Notes: generated from the letters alone by a model not told the origin. Shown: positions 1 to 9,682, numbered from the stretch's first letter. The stretch is 64,000 bases of DNA from Rubrivivax sp. (GCA_016707445.1 JADJHR010000002.1:62001-126000), one strand, 5' to 3'. A program made the numbers and translations.

Positions 1-877
1 CAGCGCGGCAGGGTCGGCGCTGTGGGCCCTGCTGCCGGTGATCGCGCAGCGGCAGCTGGGGCTGGGCGCGGCGGGCTTCGGTTTTCTGATCGGCTGCCTG
101 GGTGCTGGTGCGGTTTTGACAGCCCCATTCATCGGTGCGCTGCGCCAGCGCCTGGGGCTGGACCGGCTGGTGGCTGTGGGCTGCGTGGCCTATGCCGGGG
201 TGATGGCGGTGACCGCCTACACCCGGCTGGCGCCGCTGGTCTACGCCGTGCTGCTGGTGGCCGGAGGCTGCTGGATGGCCGTGATGTCGACCTTCAACAC
301 CGCCACCCAGACCAGCGTGCCGCCCTGGGTGCGGGCGCGTGCGACGGCCATGCACACGCTGTGCGCACTGGGCTCGTTTGCGATCGGCTCGGCGTTCTGG
401 GGCGCCCTGTCCGACATCGCCGGCCTGCCGGCGGCGCTGACGCTGGCAGCCGTGGGCATGCTGGCGGGCCTGCTGCTGGCGCGTCCCTTCCCGCTGCGCA
501 TGGGCGAGCTGGTCGAGGTCACCCAGGTCAAGGCGAGCGAGAACCTGTTCATCGTGCATGAGCCCGACCCCGAAGCCGGCCCGGTGGCGGTGGAGATCAG
601 CTACCGCATCCAGCCTGAACGCACCGACGTCTTCCTCGAGGCGGTGAGCCTGCTTCGTGCGCCGCGGCGGCGCGACGGCGCAACCTTCTGGCGCGTCTAT
701 CGTGATCTGTCGGACGCATCGCGTTTCGTCGAACGTTTCATCGTCACCAGCTGGGCCGACTACCTGCACCAGCGATCACGGGCCACGCTGGCCGACCAGG
801 CGCTGGAAGCGCGCGTGTGCGAGCACCTGCTGCCCGGTGAGGTCACGCACATCGCGCACTACGTGGCCGAGCGTTAG
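1..877 (+). CDS. MFS transporter, C-terminal part (5' end outside window)
   Basis: The reading frame is open from the first bases of the window and ends at a TAG at 877, leaving about 291 residues of a longer protein. The first 160 residues are alternating hydrophobic helices and short loops typical of a major facilitator permease. The last 110 residues are soluble, with charged pairs around 'RRRDGATFWRVYRD' and 'SWADYLHQRSR'. That combination of a permease with a C-terminal soluble alpha/beta domain is characteristic of the MFS_3/EntS-like subfamily, which exports siderophores or other small molecules. Substrate is unknown. The N-terminal helices lie upstream of the window. Confidence 0.85.
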   Translation, partial: SAAGSALWALLPVIAQRQLGLGAAGFGFLIGCLGAGAVLTAPFIGALRQRLGLDRLVAVGCVAYAGVMAVTAYTRLAPLVYAVLLVAGGCWMAVMSTFNTATQTSVPPWVRARATAMHTLCALGSFAIGSAFWGALSDIAGLPAALTLAAVGMLAGLLLARPFPLRMGELVEVTQVKASENLFIVHEPDPEAGPVAVEISYRIQPERTDVFLEAVSLLRAPRRRDGATFWRVYRDLSDASRFVERFIVTSWADYLHQRSRATLADQALEARVCEHLLPGEVTHIAHYVAER

Positions 878-1120
878 CCCGGCGCGGCCAAATTGATCCA
901 GCGCGGCATGGGTCGCGCTTCGAGGGGGGGCCGCCGGCACGCGGCCGCCTTCCCGTTGATCTGGCGCAAGTGTGGCCGGCCGGTGCTGCCCGAAAGTGCG
1001 TCCACGTCCACCTCCAACGCGACGAAGGTTCGACTCGGATCCCTCGCGCCTTGCAGGTCATGGGCTGCGGTCCCGGCCCTGCGGGACGCGAGCAACAGGA
1101 GGGGCTTTCAGCCACGACGC

Positions 1121-1936
1121 ATGGGACCAATGCAATTGATCGAGAGCCGCCCGGACGGCGCCACCGTGATGGCTGAAGCCCGACCGCGGCCGACCACCGT
1201 CGGGCCGTCGGTCGGAACCCGGCGACCGCAGCGCAGCGCGGAGGCCCTGATGCCCGATGCCGGAGTCTGGAACGAGTTGCTGGGCGGGCCCCCGCTGAAC
1301 AGCCAGGAGCTGGCGGCCCTGGCCGCCATGGCACGACCGCGCTTCGTGGCGCAGGGCGGCAGCATCTTCTCGCAGCAAGAGCAGGCGCGTTCGCTGGTTT
1401 TCGTCCGTGAAGGCGAAGCGGCCCTGGGCCACCGTGCCAGCGACGGACACTTCCGCATCGAAAGGCCGGTGCGCGGGCCCGGTTGGCTGGATCAGAGTTC
1501 GGCCTGGATCGACGCCGCGCACCCGATCGACGCGCGTGCAATGACGCCGCTGGTGGCGGTCGAACTGCCGCGCGAAGACCTGCAGGCCCTGTTGGCCGTA
1601 CAGCCGCAGCTGGCCCGGCGCCTGATCGCCGGCCTGGCGCGTGAGGTCCATACGCTGGCCGTCAACACACATGGCCTGATGCACAAGGACGCACCGGCGC
1701 GCTTTGCCCAGTGGTTGGTGGACCGTTGCCAGGCCTCGGCCGAGAACGAAAACGGGGGTGTCGTCAAGCTGGTGGAACGCAAGCGCGACATCGCGTCGCA
1801 GCTGGCGATCACGCCCGAGACGCTGTCACGCCTGATGCGCAGCCTCAGCCGTCAGGGCCTGATCAACGTTGCTGGCTATACCGTCCATGTCAGCGATCTC
1901 GACGGGCTCAAACGGGTGGCAGCAGCGGGCGACTGA
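1121..1936 (+). CDS. Crp/Fnr-family transcriptional regulator
   Basis: The protein has an N-terminal cyclic-nucleotide-binding-like beta-roll and a C-terminal helix-turn-helix of the Crp type. The recognition region includes 'KRDIASQLAITPETLSRLMR', which matches the Crp/Fnr consensus. It has no N-terminal cysteine cluster like that of Fnr, so oxygen sensing through an iron-sulfur cluster is unlikely. The start is uncertain. The frame is open back to 893, and ATG codons lie at 1121, 1130, 1169 and 1250. A GGAGG sequence at about 1098 lies 17 bases before 1121, which is rather far. The gene converges on xdhC, so a regulatory link to purine use is possible but not shown. The 240 bases upstream hold no other gene I can support. 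Confidence 0.85.
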   Translation: MGPMQLIESRPDGATVMAEARPRPTTVGPSVGTRRPQRSAEALMPDAGVWNELLGGPPLNSQELAALAAMARPRFVAQGGSIFSQQEQARSLVFVREGEAALGHRASDGHFRIERPVRGPGWLDQSSAWIDAAHPIDARAMTPLVAVELPREDLQALLAVQPQLARRLIAGLAREVHTLAVNTHGLMHKDAPARFAQWLVDRCQASAENENGGVVKLVERKRDIASQLAITPETLSRLMRSLSRQGLINVAGYTVHVSDLDGLKRVAAAGD

Positions 1937-1953
1937 GGCCCCTTCAGGCCAGT

Positions 1954-2769
1954 TCAGGTCGCTGCATCGGGGGCGGCGCTGCTGACCTGCAGCAGCTGTG
2001 CGACGACGCCCAGCGCGATCACCTCGGGTTCCTTGCCGACGATGCCCGGCACACCGATCGGGCAGGTGATGCGCGCCAGCAGTTCCGGTGCGATGCCGCG
2101 CGCCTCGAAGCGGTGCAGGAAGCGCGCGCGCTTGGTGGCCGACCCGATCAGCCCCAGGTAGGCAAAGTCACCGCGCTGCAGGATGGCTTCGGTGATCGCC
2201 AGGTCCAGCGCATGGCTGTGCGTCAGCACCAGAAAGCAGCTGCCCGCGGGCGCCAGCGCCACCTCGGCCTCGACCGGCTCGACACACAGGCGCTCGATGT
2301 GCGGCGCCGAGGCTGATTGCGGAAATTCGTCGTCGCGTTCGTCGATCCACTGCACGCGGCAGGGCAGGTCGGACAGCAGGTGCACGATCGCGCGGCCGAC
2401 ATGGCCGGCGCCATACAGCTGCAGATGAAATCTCGGCAACGGCAGGGGCCAGTCGGTGGGCTGTGCATGGTCCAGCGGCCAAAGATGCAGCGTCACGGCG
2501 CCACCGCAGCATTGCCCCAGCGCGGGGCCCAGCGCGTAGTGCTGCTCCGTCGGCTCGGCGTTGCCGGCCAGCAGGCGTCGTGCGCTGGCGATCGCCTTGA
2601 GTTCGAGGTGGCCGCCGCCGATGCTGCCCAGAACCTGGTCGGCAGCCACCAGCATGCGTGTACCGGCCTCGCGCGGCACCGAGCCGCGGCTGCGTGTCAC
2701 TTCGACCACCACCGCTGGCCTTGCGGCTGCCCGCCAGGCCAGCGCCTGTGCGCGCACATCAATCGTCAT
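1954..2769 (-). CDS. xdhC: Xanthine dehydrogenase accessory protein XdhC
   Basis: This 271-residue protein has the XdhC/CoxI N-terminal domain ('TRSRGSVPREAGTRML', 'GSIGGGHLE') followed by a Rossmann-like C-terminal domain ('LYGAGHVGRAIV', 'YLGLIGSATKRARF'). XdhC binds molybdenum cofactor, promotes its sulfuration and delivers it to xanthine dehydrogenase. The ATG at 2769 overlaps the TGA of xdhB as ATGA, which fixes the start and indicates translational coupling. The gene is last in the leftward xdhA-xdhB-xdhC operon. Confidence 0.95.
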   Translation of the reverse strand: MTIDVRAQALAWRAAARPAVVVEVTRSRGSVPREAGTRMLVAADQVLGSIGGGHLELKAIASARRLLAGNAEPTEQHYALGPALGQCCGGAVTLHLWPLDHAQPTDWPLPLPRFHLQLYGAGHVGRAIVHLLSDLPCRVQWIDERDDEFPQSASAPHIERLCVEPVEAEVALAPAGSCFLVLTHSHALDLAITEAILQRGDFAYLGLIGSATKRARFLHRFEARGIAPELLARITCPIGVPGIVGKEPEVIALGVVAQLLQVSSAAPDAAT

Positions 2770-5132
2770 GCCGGGCGATCGTGTATCGCCTGCACGGCCT
2801 GCACGGCCTGCACGGCGCGCAGGATGGCCTCGGGCGTGGCCGGTGCGTCGAGCGGTACATCGACACCCGGTGCGGCCACGGTACCCACCGCATCGCGGAT
2901 CGCGAAGAAAACCGAGAACGCCAGCAGCAAGGGGGGCTCGCCCACTGCCTTGCTGCGGTGGATGCTGTCGACGGCGTTGTCGGCGTCGAACAGCCGCGTG
3001 TGGAACAGGGCCGGCGCGTCGTTGGCGGTCGGGATCTTGTAGGTGCTGGGCGCGTGTGTCAGCAAGGCGCCGGTCTGCGGGTGCCAGACCAGCTCTTCCA
3101 TCGTCAGCCAGCCCATGCCCTGGATGAAGGCGCCTTCGACCTGGCCGATGTCCAGCGCCGGGTTCAGCGAACGGCCGGCGTCGTGCAGCAGGTCGGCGCG
3201 CAGCAGTCGGTTCTCGCCGGTCAGCGTGTCGACGATCACCTCGCTCACCGCGGCACCGTACGCAAAGTAGTAGAACGGCCGCCCCTGCATCGTGTTGCGG
3301 TCCCAGCTCAATCCGGGGGTGGCGTAGAAGCCGTCGCTCCACAGCTGCACGCGCGCCAGGTAGGCCTGGTTGACCAGCTCGGCAAAGGGCATCGAATGTT
3401 CGCCCAGCCGCACCTGGCCGTGCGCAAAGACCACGGCGACGGCGTCGCCGCCCCAGGCTGCTGCGGCCACTGCGGCCAGACGCTGGCGCAGCTGTTGCGC
3501 CGCATCCTGCGCTGCCTTGCCGTTGAGGTCACTGCCGGTCGACGCCGCGGTGGCCGAGGTGTTGGCGACCTTCTGCGTGTCGGTGGCGGTGACGCGCACC
3601 GACTCGAAGGCGATGCCCAGCTCGTGCGCCACCACCTGCGCCACCTTGGTGTTCAGGCCCTGGCCCATCTCGGTGCCGCCGTGGTTCACCAGCACCGAAC
3701 CATCGGTGTAGATGTGCACCAGCGCGCCGGCCTGGTTGAGGTGCACCACGTTGAACGAGATGCCGAACTTCACCGGCGTCAGCGCCAGGCCCTTCTTCAG
3801 CACCGGGCTGCTGGCGTTGAAGCGGGCAATCGCCGCACGCCGGGCGCGGTAGTCGCTGCTGGCCTCCAGCTGTTGCAGCAGCGGCTGCAGCAGCTTGTCG
3901 TCCACCGGCTGGCCATAGGGCGTGGTCGACCGCTCCGGGCCGCCGTAGAAGTTGAGCCGCCGCACGTCCAGCGCGTCGCGCCCCAGCCGGCGCGCCAGCA
4001 GGTCCATCACATGCTCGATCGCGATTGCACCCTGCGGGCCGCCGAAGCCGCGGAACGCGGTGTTGCTCTGCGTGTTCGTCTTCGCCGAATAGCCGTGCAT
4101 CGCCACATGCGGCAGCCAGTAGGCGTTGTCGAAGTGGCACAGCGCACGCGTCATCACTGGCGCCGACAGGTCGGCCGAATGCCCGGCGTTGGACACCATG
4201 TCGACCTCGACGCCGAGGACACGGCCTTCGTCATCGTGGCCGACCTCGATCTCGAAGTGAAAACCGTGGCGGCGGCCGGTGATCATGAAATCGTCGTCGC
4301 GGTCCAGCCGCAGCTTGACCGGGCGCTGCAGGCGATGCGCGGCCACCGCCGCGACGCAGGCGAACAGCGCCGACTGCGATTCCTTGCCGCCGAAGCCGCC
4401 ACCCATGCGCCGGCATTCGACCTGCACCGCATGCGCCGGCCGCTGCAGCGCATGCGCTACCACCGTCTGCATTTCGCTGGGGTGCTGGGTCGAGCACCAG
4501 ACCTTCATGCCGCCGCCTTCGGTCGGTGCGGCGTAGGCGATCTGGCCTTCCAGGTAGAACTGCTCCTGGCCGCCGACTGCAAAGCGCGTTGTCAGCCGGT
4601 GCGGTGCGCTGGCAATGGCCCGGCGTGCCTCACCCCGCGTCAGGTGCATCGCCGGCACCACGTACTGCCCGGCGGCATGCGCCTGCAGCGGGTCGAGCAC
4701 CGGAGGCAGCGGCTCGGCCACGATCACGTCGCGGGCGCGTGCGGCTGCGTGCCGCGCGGCATCACGCGTGCGGGCCACCACCACGAACACCGGCTGGCCC
4801 AGCCAGCGCAGCGTGGCGCCGGCCTCGCCGGCCAGGATGGGGTCGTCGTGCACCAGGGGCCCGCAATCGTTGGCGCCGGGGATCGCGGCGGCGCTGAAGA
4901 CGTCGACCACACCGGGCAGCGCGCGCAGCGTGTCGAGCCGGATGGCCTTCACAACGCCATGCGCCAGCGGCGACAGGCCCAGCGCCGCGTGCAGCGTGCC
5001 GGCCAGTTCGGGCAGGTCGTCGGTGTAGGGCGCGCGGCCGCTGACATGCAGCGCAGCCGACTCGTGCGGCAGCGCCACGCCCACCTGCGCAAAGACCGGC
5101 TCCTGCAGCGCTGCATCGTTGGGCTTGTTCAT
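2766..5132 (-). CDS. xdhB: Xanthine dehydrogenase, molybdenum-binding large subunit
   Basis: This 788-residue subunit carries the two molybdopterin-binding domains of the xanthine oxidase family. Diagnostic motifs are 'GGFGGKESQ', 'AFRGFGGPQG', 'GGTEMGQGLNTK' and, near the C terminus, 'SKAVGEPPLLLA', whose Glu corresponds to the conserved active-site base. It oxidises hypoxanthine and xanthine to uric acid with the XdhA electron-transfer subunit. The chosen ATG at 5132 overlaps the xdhA stop as ATGA; an upstream in-frame start would add seven residues. The C terminus contains an Ala-Val-Gln repeat encoded by a 9-bp tandem repeat. Confidence 0.96.
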   Translation of the reverse strand: MNKPNDAALQEPVFAQVGVALPHESAALHVSGRAPYTDDLPELAGTLHAALGLSPLAHGVVKAIRLDTLRALPGVVDVFSAAAIPGANDCGPLVHDDPILAGEAGATLRWLGQPVFVVVARTRDAARHAAARARDVIVAEPLPPVLDPLQAHAAGQYVVPAMHLTRGEARRAIASAPHRLTTRFAVGGQEQFYLEGQIAYAAPTEGGGMKVWCSTQHPSEMQTVVAHALQRPAHAVQVECRRMGGGFGGKESQSALFACVAAVAAHRLQRPVKLRLDRDDDFMITGRRHGFHFEIEVGHDDEGRVLGVEVDMVSNAGHSADLSAPVMTRALCHFDNAYWLPHVAMHGYSAKTNTQSNTAFRGFGGPQGAIAIEHVMDLLARRLGRDALDVRRLNFYGGPERSTTPYGQPVDDKLLQPLLQQLEASSDYRARRAAIARFNASSPVLKKGLALTPVKFGISFNVVHLNQAGALVHIYTDGSVLVNHGGTEMGQGLNTKVAQVVAHELGIAFESVRVTATDTQKVANTSATAASTGSDLNGKAAQDAAQQLRQRLAAVAAAAWGGDAVAVVFAHGQVRLGEHSMPFAELVNQAYLARVQLWSDGFYATPGLSWDRNTMQGRPFYYFAYGAAVSEVIVDTLTGENRLLRADLLHDAGRSLNPALDIGQVEGAFIQGMGWLTMEELVWHPQTGALLTHAPSTYKIPTANDAPALFHTRLFDADNAVDSIHRSKAVGEPPLLLAFSVFFAIRDAVGTVAAPGVDVPLDAPATPEAILRAVQAVQAVQAIHDRPA
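2788..2814. repeat. 9-bp tandem repeat in the xdhB 3' end
   Basis: Three perfect consecutive copies of GCCTGCACG are visible. Read on the minus strand they encode a run of Ala-Val-Gln in the XdhB tail. The unit is a multiple of three, so copy changes would lengthen or shorten the tail without a frameshift. Confidence 0.9.
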
Positions 5133-6604
5133 GCCGAGGTCTCCCGCGCCCACACGCTGAGCGCCGACGCGGGCAGCGGACCATCGACCCGCGTTTCGAG
5201 CCAGAAGCGCCGCAACAGGTTCTGCGCCACCTGCAGCCGGTAGGCCGCGCTGGCGCGTTGATCGCTCATCGGCTTGAAATCACCGGCCAAGGCAGCCATG
5301 GCTTGTTGCAGCGCTGCCTCGGTCCAGCTCTGGCCGACCAGAGCCGCTTCGGCCGCCGCGGCGCGCTGCACGGTGGCCGCCATGCCGCCGTAAGCCAGTC
5401 GCGCGGCAAGCACGCTGCCTTGCGCGTCCAGATCGACCGCCAGCGCCGCGCACAGCGCCGAGATGTCGCTGTCGAAGCGCTTGCTGATCTTGTAGGCCCG
5501 CATGCGGGTCTGCGGCTTTGGCAGCGGCACGACCAGGCTGTGCACGAACTCGCCGATTTCGAGCCGGTTCTTCAGGTAGCCGGTGTAGAAGTCAGTGAGC
5601 GCCATCTCGCGCCGACGCTCAGCGCGCTGCAGCACGATGCGCGCGCCAAGGGCCATCAGCACGGGGGCCGAATCGCCGATCGGTGAGCCGTTGGCCACGT
5701 TGCCACCCATCGTGCCGGCGTGGCGCACCGGCGGCGACGCAAAGCGCAGCCACAGCTCGTGCAGCTGCGGCCAGTGTTCCGCCAGGGCACGCCACGCAGC
5801 ATCCAGTGTTGCTGCGGCGCCGATGTGCAGCCGGCCATCGACGCAGTCGATGCGCTGCAATTCGGCCACGTCGCCGATGAAGATCAGCTCGGGCAGTTCA
5901 CGCAGCTGCTTGTTGACCCACAGGCCGATGTCGGTGGCACCGGCCAGCACCAGGGCCTGCGGACGCTCGGCGCGCAGGCGGGCAAACTCGGCCAGGCTGC
6001 GCGGCGCCCAGTAGCGGTCGCGGTAGGCCAGCGGCGGGTCTGTTGCCAAGGTCTGCAACGCTGCGCACAGCGGGTCGCTGTCGAACGCCGGGGCCGGCCG
6101 CTCGAACAGGCTCTGGCCGGCATCCAGGATCGGCCTGTAGCCGGTGCAGCGGCACAGGTTGCCGGCCAGCTCGTCGGCCAGGTCCTGCCGTGTCGGCGTG
6201 GTCGCGGCTGCTGTATGGCGCTGCTGGCAGGCCCACAGCGACATCACGAAACCCGGCGTGCAGAAACCGCACTGCGAGCCGTGGCAGTCGACCATGGCCT
6301 GTTGCACCGGGTGCAAGGGGCCTTGCGGCGGCGACAGGTCTTCGACCGTGATCACCGCCTTGCCGTCGAGCACCGGCAGGAACTGGATGCAGGCGTTGAC
6401 CGTCTGAGTCTGCAGCGCCCCGTCGGCGTCGAGGTGGCCGACCACCACGGTGCAGGCACCACAATCGCCTTCGGCGCAGCCCTCTTTGGTGCCGGTGCAG
6501 CCGGCGTCCTCGCGCAGCCAGTCGAGCAGGCTGCGCGTGGCCGCCGGGCCGTCGACTTCGACGACCTGGCCGCGGTGGACGAAGCGGATCGGGCGAGTGT
6601 TCAT
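5129..6604 (-). CDS. xdhA: Xanthine dehydrogenase, iron-sulfur/FAD small subunit
   Basis: This 491-residue protein begins with a plant-type 2Fe-2S domain ('CAEGDCGACTVV'), continues with the helical second 2Fe-2S domain ('CGFCTPGFVMSLWA' and 'CRCTGYRPI') and ends with a FAD-binding domain of the CO-dehydrogenase flavoprotein type ('LVLAGATDIGLWV', 'MGGNVANGSPIGD'). It passes electrons from the molybdenum site in XdhB to NAD+. The ATG at 6604 gives an N terminus matching the family; the frame extends 24 codons upstream without support. It is the first gene of the leftward operon and overlaps xdhB by four bases. Confidence 0.96.
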   Translation of the reverse strand: MNTRPIRFVHRGQVVEVDGPAATRSLLDWLREDAGCTGTKEGCAEGDCGACTVVVGHLDADGALQTQTVNACIQFLPVLDGKAVITVEDLSPPQGPLHPVQQAMVDCHGSQCGFCTPGFVMSLWACQQRHTAAATTPTRQDLADELAGNLCRCTGYRPILDAGQSLFERPAPAFDSDPLCAALQTLATDPPLAYRDRYWAPRSLAEFARLRAERPQALVLAGATDIGLWVNKQLRELPELIFIGDVAELQRIDCVDGRLHIGAAATLDAAWRALAEHWPQLHELWLRFASPPVRHAGTMGGNVANGSPIGDSAPVLMALGARIVLQRAERRREMALTDFYTGYLKNRLEIGEFVHSLVVPLPKPQTRMRAYKISKRFDSDISALCAALAVDLDAQGSVLAARLAYGGMAATVQRAAAAEAALVGQSWTEAALQQAMAALAGDFKPMSDQRASAAYRLQVAQNLLRRFWLETRVDGPLPASALSVWARETSA

Positions 6605-6658
6605 CGTGAAGGTGCCTTGGGGCTGGTGGTTTCCCGTAAAGGTAGCGTGACGGGCTGC

Positions 6659-6675
6659 TGCATGTATACGATGCA
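6659..6675. promoter_or_regulatory. Candidate operator between xdhA and guaD
   Basis: The only conspicuous dyad in the 241-base gap between the divergent xdhABC and guaD-transporter operons is TGCAT, then GTATAC within the centre, then ATGCA. GTATAC-centred palindromes are reported for GntR-family regulators of purine genes in proteobacteria; I rely on memory for that and could not compare motifs. No regulator gene is adjacent, apart from the Crp/Fnr gene beyond xdhC. Confidence 0.35.
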
Positions 6676-6845
6676 AACCATACTGCGCCTCAGAGCTCGG
6701 GTATCACCAGGCGGGCCGAAATCGCGAACATCGACCTTCATCGCATCCCGGGCCTGCACACCTTGATCATCGAACGCAGCGTCGCACGGGCCGCCCCGCG
6801 CCCGACCCGCACCGAGCCCGGCGCCGCGCTGCGGCGCCAATCGGC

Positions 6846-8165
6846 ATGATCGCCCTGCGCGCCGACCTGCTCGACTTCACGGCCGAACCCGACTGGGGCC
6901 CGCCATCGATGGCGGGTGTGCGCTGGCGGCCCGACCATTGGCTGCTGATCGGCGACGACGGCCGCATTGCCGGCGTGCAGCCGGGCGACCAGGCACCGGG
7001 CGCCGGCTGCCGCTGCGAGGACCATCGGGGTCGCCTGCTGATGCCGGGGTTCATCGACACCCACGTGCACAGCGCGCAGCTCGACGTCATCGCCAGCCAC
7101 GGCACCGAGCTGCTCGACTGGCTCGAGCGCTACACCTTTCCGTGCGAGCGCGCCTATGCCGACCCGGCGCTGGCAGCGCGCGGCGCCGCACTGTTCCTCG
7201 ACGCGCTGCTGGCGCACGGCACGACCGCGGCGGTGGTCTTTCCCACCGTGCACAAGGTGTCGGCCGAGGCCCTGTTTGCCGCCGCTCATGAACGTGGCAT
7301 GCGGCTGATTGCCGGCAAGGTGCTGATGGACCGCCATGCGCCCGACGGCCTGCGCGACGATGTCGACCAGGCCGAACGCGACTGTGTCGATCTGATCCAG
7401 CGCTGGCACGGCCGCGGTCGCAGCAGCTATGCCGTGACCGTGCGCTTTGCGCCCACCAGCACCCCCGGGCAGCTGGCGATGGCCGGTGCACTGTGCGGTG
7501 CCGACCCCAGCCTGTACATGCAGACGCACGTCGCGGAAAACCCGGACGAGGTGCAGTGGGTGCGCCAGCTGTTCCCGCAGGCACGCAGCTATCTCGACGT
7601 CTATGCCAGTGCCGGGTTGTTGCACGCCCGCAGCGTGCTGGCACATGGCATCTGGATCGACGACGCCGATCGTGCCCAGCTGCACGAGCGCGGCGCCCAG
7701 ATCGCGTTCTGTCCATCGAGCAACCTGTTCCTGGGCAGTGGCCTGTTCGACTGGCCGGCCACGGCGGCGGCCGGCGTGCAGGTCAGCGTGGCCAGCGACG
7801 TGGGCGGCGGCACCAGCCTGTCGATGCAGCGCACGCTGGCCGACGGCTACAAGGTGCAGGCACTGCTGGCGCGCGGCAGCGGGTCGCCGCTGAATGCCTT
7901 CAGCGCACTGTATGCGGCCACGCGCGGGTCGGCGCGGGCGCTGCAGCTCGACCATGAGATCGGCAGCCTCGAGCCCGGCCGCATGGCCGATCTGTGCCTG
8001 TGGCAATGGTCGGTGGGCGCGGTCGACGGCCATCGCATGGCGCGCGCGCGCGACCTGCACGAGAAGGTTTTTGCGTGGATGACACTGGCCGACGACCGCC
8101 ACCTGCAGGCGGCCTGGATTGCCGGCCGGCAGAGGGTCGGCCGCGGGCAACGGGAGACTGGATGA
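6846..8165 (+). CDS. guaD: Guanine deaminase
   Basis: This 439-residue amidohydrolase converts guanine to xanthine and ammonia, feeding the divergently encoded xanthine dehydrogenase. Metal-site motifs are visible in order: 'PGFIDTHVH' (two His), 'MQTHVAEN' (His), 'LAHGIWI' (His) and 'SDVGGGTS' (Asp). The segments 'SHGTELLDWLERYTFPCE' and 'FCPSSNLFLGSGLFDW' are typical of GuaD rather than of other cyclic amidohydrolases. The last codons overlap the ATPase gene as ATGA, so the enzyme and the transporter are probably one operon. Confidence 0.95.
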   Translation: MIALRADLLDFTAEPDWGPPSMAGVRWRPDHWLLIGDDGRIAGVQPGDQAPGAGCRCEDHRGRLLMPGFIDTHVHSAQLDVIASHGTELLDWLERYTFPCERAYADPALAARGAALFLDALLAHGTTAAVVFPTVHKVSAEALFAAAHERGMRLIAGKVLMDRHAPDGLRDDVDQAERDCVDLIQRWHGRGRSSYAVTVRFAPTSTPGQLAMAGALCGADPSLYMQTHVAENPDEVQWVRQLFPQARSYLDVYASAGLLHARSVLAHGIWIDDADRAQLHERGAQIAFCPSSNLFLGSGLFDWPATAAAGVQVSVASDVGGGTSLSMQRTLADGYKVQALLARGSGSPLNAFSALYAATRGSARALQLDHEIGSLEPGRMADLCLWQWSVGAVDGHRMARARDLHEKVFAWMTLADDRHLQAAWIAGRQRVGRGQRETG

Positions 8166-9682
8166 GCGCCCTCAGACTCGAGCTCGACGGCATCAGCAAG
8201 CAGTATCCGGCGGTACGCGCCAACGACCGCGTCAGCCTGCGCGTGAAGCCCGGCGAGATCCACGCCGTGCTGGGCGAAAACGGTGCCGGCAAGAGCACGC
8301 TGATGAAGATCATCTACGGCGCCGTGCAGCCCGACGAGGGCACGCTGAAATGGAATGGCCAGCCGGTGCAGGTGCGCAGCCCGGCCGCCGCACGCGAGCT
8401 GGGCATCAGCATGGTCTACCAGCACTTCTCGCTGTTCGACACGCTGACCGTGGCCGAAAACGTCTGGCTGGGGCTGGACAAGGCCGGAACGCTGGCCCAG
8501 GTGGCGGCGCGCATCAGCGAGGTCGCGCACAGCTACGGTCTGGACATCGACCCGCAGCGCCCGGTGCACACGCTCAGCGTCGGCGAGAAGCAGCGCGTCG
8601 AGATCGTGCGCGCGCTGCTGACGAATCCGCAGCTGCTGATCCTGGACGAACCGACCTCGGTGCTGACGCCGCAGGCGGTGGACAAGCTCTTCGTCACGCT
8701 GCGGGCTTTGAGCGACGGCGGCTGCAGCATCCTGTACATCAGCCACAAGCTCGACGAGATCCGCGCGCTGTGCCACCACTGCACCGTGCTGCGTGGCGGC
8801 AAGGTCACCGGCGAAGTCGACCCCGCGCAGCAGGACAACGCCAGCCTGTCGCGGCTGATGATCGGTGTTGAGCCACCGCCGCTGCGGCACGAGCAGCGCA
8901 GCGCCGGTGACGTGGTGCTGGCGGTACAGGGGCTGAGCTTGACCCGGCAGGACCCCTTCGGCGTCGACCTGAAGTCGATCGATTTCGAGGTGCACGCCGG
9001 CGAGATCGTCGGCATCGCCGGGGTCTCGGGCAATGGCCAGCAGGAGCTGATGGCCACACTGTCGGGCGAAGACCCGCGTGCGCCACCAGGCTCGGTGCGG
9101 CTGATGGGCCGTGACATTGCCGCCCACTCGCCACGACGGCGCCGCCACCAGGGCCTGCATTTCGTGCCCGAAGAGCGCCTGGGTCGCGGGGCCGTGCCCA
9201 CCCTGAGCCTGGCGCACAACACCTTGCTCACGCGCACGTCCACCGTCGGCCGCAGCGGCTGGATCTCAACGAATGACGTGCGCCGGCTGGCCGAGCACAT
9301 CATCAACCGTTTTCAGGTCAAGGCCGGCGGGTCGGGGGCGGCCGCGCGCAGCCTGTCGGGCGGCAACCTGCAGAAGTTCATCGTCGGCCGCGAGATCGAC
9401 GCCAACCCGCGGCTGCTGATCGTGTCGCAGCCGACCTGGGGCGTCGACGTCGGCGCGGCGGCGCTGATCCGCGGCGAGCTGTTGAAGCTGCGTGATGCCG
9501 GCTGTGCGCTGCTGGTGGTCAGCGAAGAGCTCGACGAGCTGTTCGAGATCAGCGACCGCCTGATCGTCATCGCGCAGGGCCGCATGTCGCCCAGCGTGCC
9601 GATCGCCGAAGCACGGGTCGAGCGCATCGGCGAATGGATGAGCGGCCTGTTCGACCGCGAGGCCCTGCATGCTCAGGCTTGA
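8162..9682 (+). CDS. BMP-type nucleoside/purine ABC transporter, ATP-binding protein
   Basis: This 506-residue protein contains two ABC ATPase modules, as in ribose/nucleoside importers. The first has Walker A 'GENGAGKSTLMK', signature 'LSVGEKQRVE' and Walker B 'LLILDEPTS'. The second has 'GVSGNGQQELM' in place of a normal Walker A, signature 'LSGGNLQKFIVGRE' and 'LLIVSQPTWG', the usual degenerate second module. The ATG at 8162 overlaps the guaD stop. With the two permeases and the lipoprotein downstream it should form a purine or nucleoside importer. Confidence 0.93.
   Translation: MSALRLELDGISKQYPAVRANDRVSLRVKPGEIHAVLGENGAGKSTLMKIIYGAVQPDEGTLKWNGQPVQVRSPAAARELGISMVYQHFSLFDTLTVAENVWLGLDKAGTLAQVAARISEVAHSYGLDIDPQRPVHTLSVGEKQRVEIVRALLTNPQLLILDEPTSVLTPQAVDKLFVTLRALSDGGCSILYISHKLDEIRALCHHCTVLRGGKVTGEVDPAQQDNASLSRLMIGVEPPPLRHEQRSAGDVVLAVQGLSLTRQDPFGVDLKSIDFEVHAGEIVGIAGVSGNGQQELMATLSGEDPRAPPGSVRLMGRDIAAHSPRRRRHQGLHFVPEERLGRGAVPTLSLAHNTLLTRTSTVGRSGWISTNDVRRLAEHIINRFQVKAGGSGAAARSLSGGNLQKFIVGREIDANPRLLIVSQPTWGVDVGAAALIRGELLKLRDAGCALLVVSEELDELFEISDRLIVIAQGRMSPSVPIAEARVERIGEWMSGLFDREALHAQA

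Noticed and set aside
2658..5243. Very long plus-strand open frame opposite xdhB (861 codons)
   Set aside because: It is antisense to a gene with unmistakable xanthine dehydrogenase motifs; its own translation is His/Arg/Gln-rich without any fold, as expected in high-GC shadow frames.
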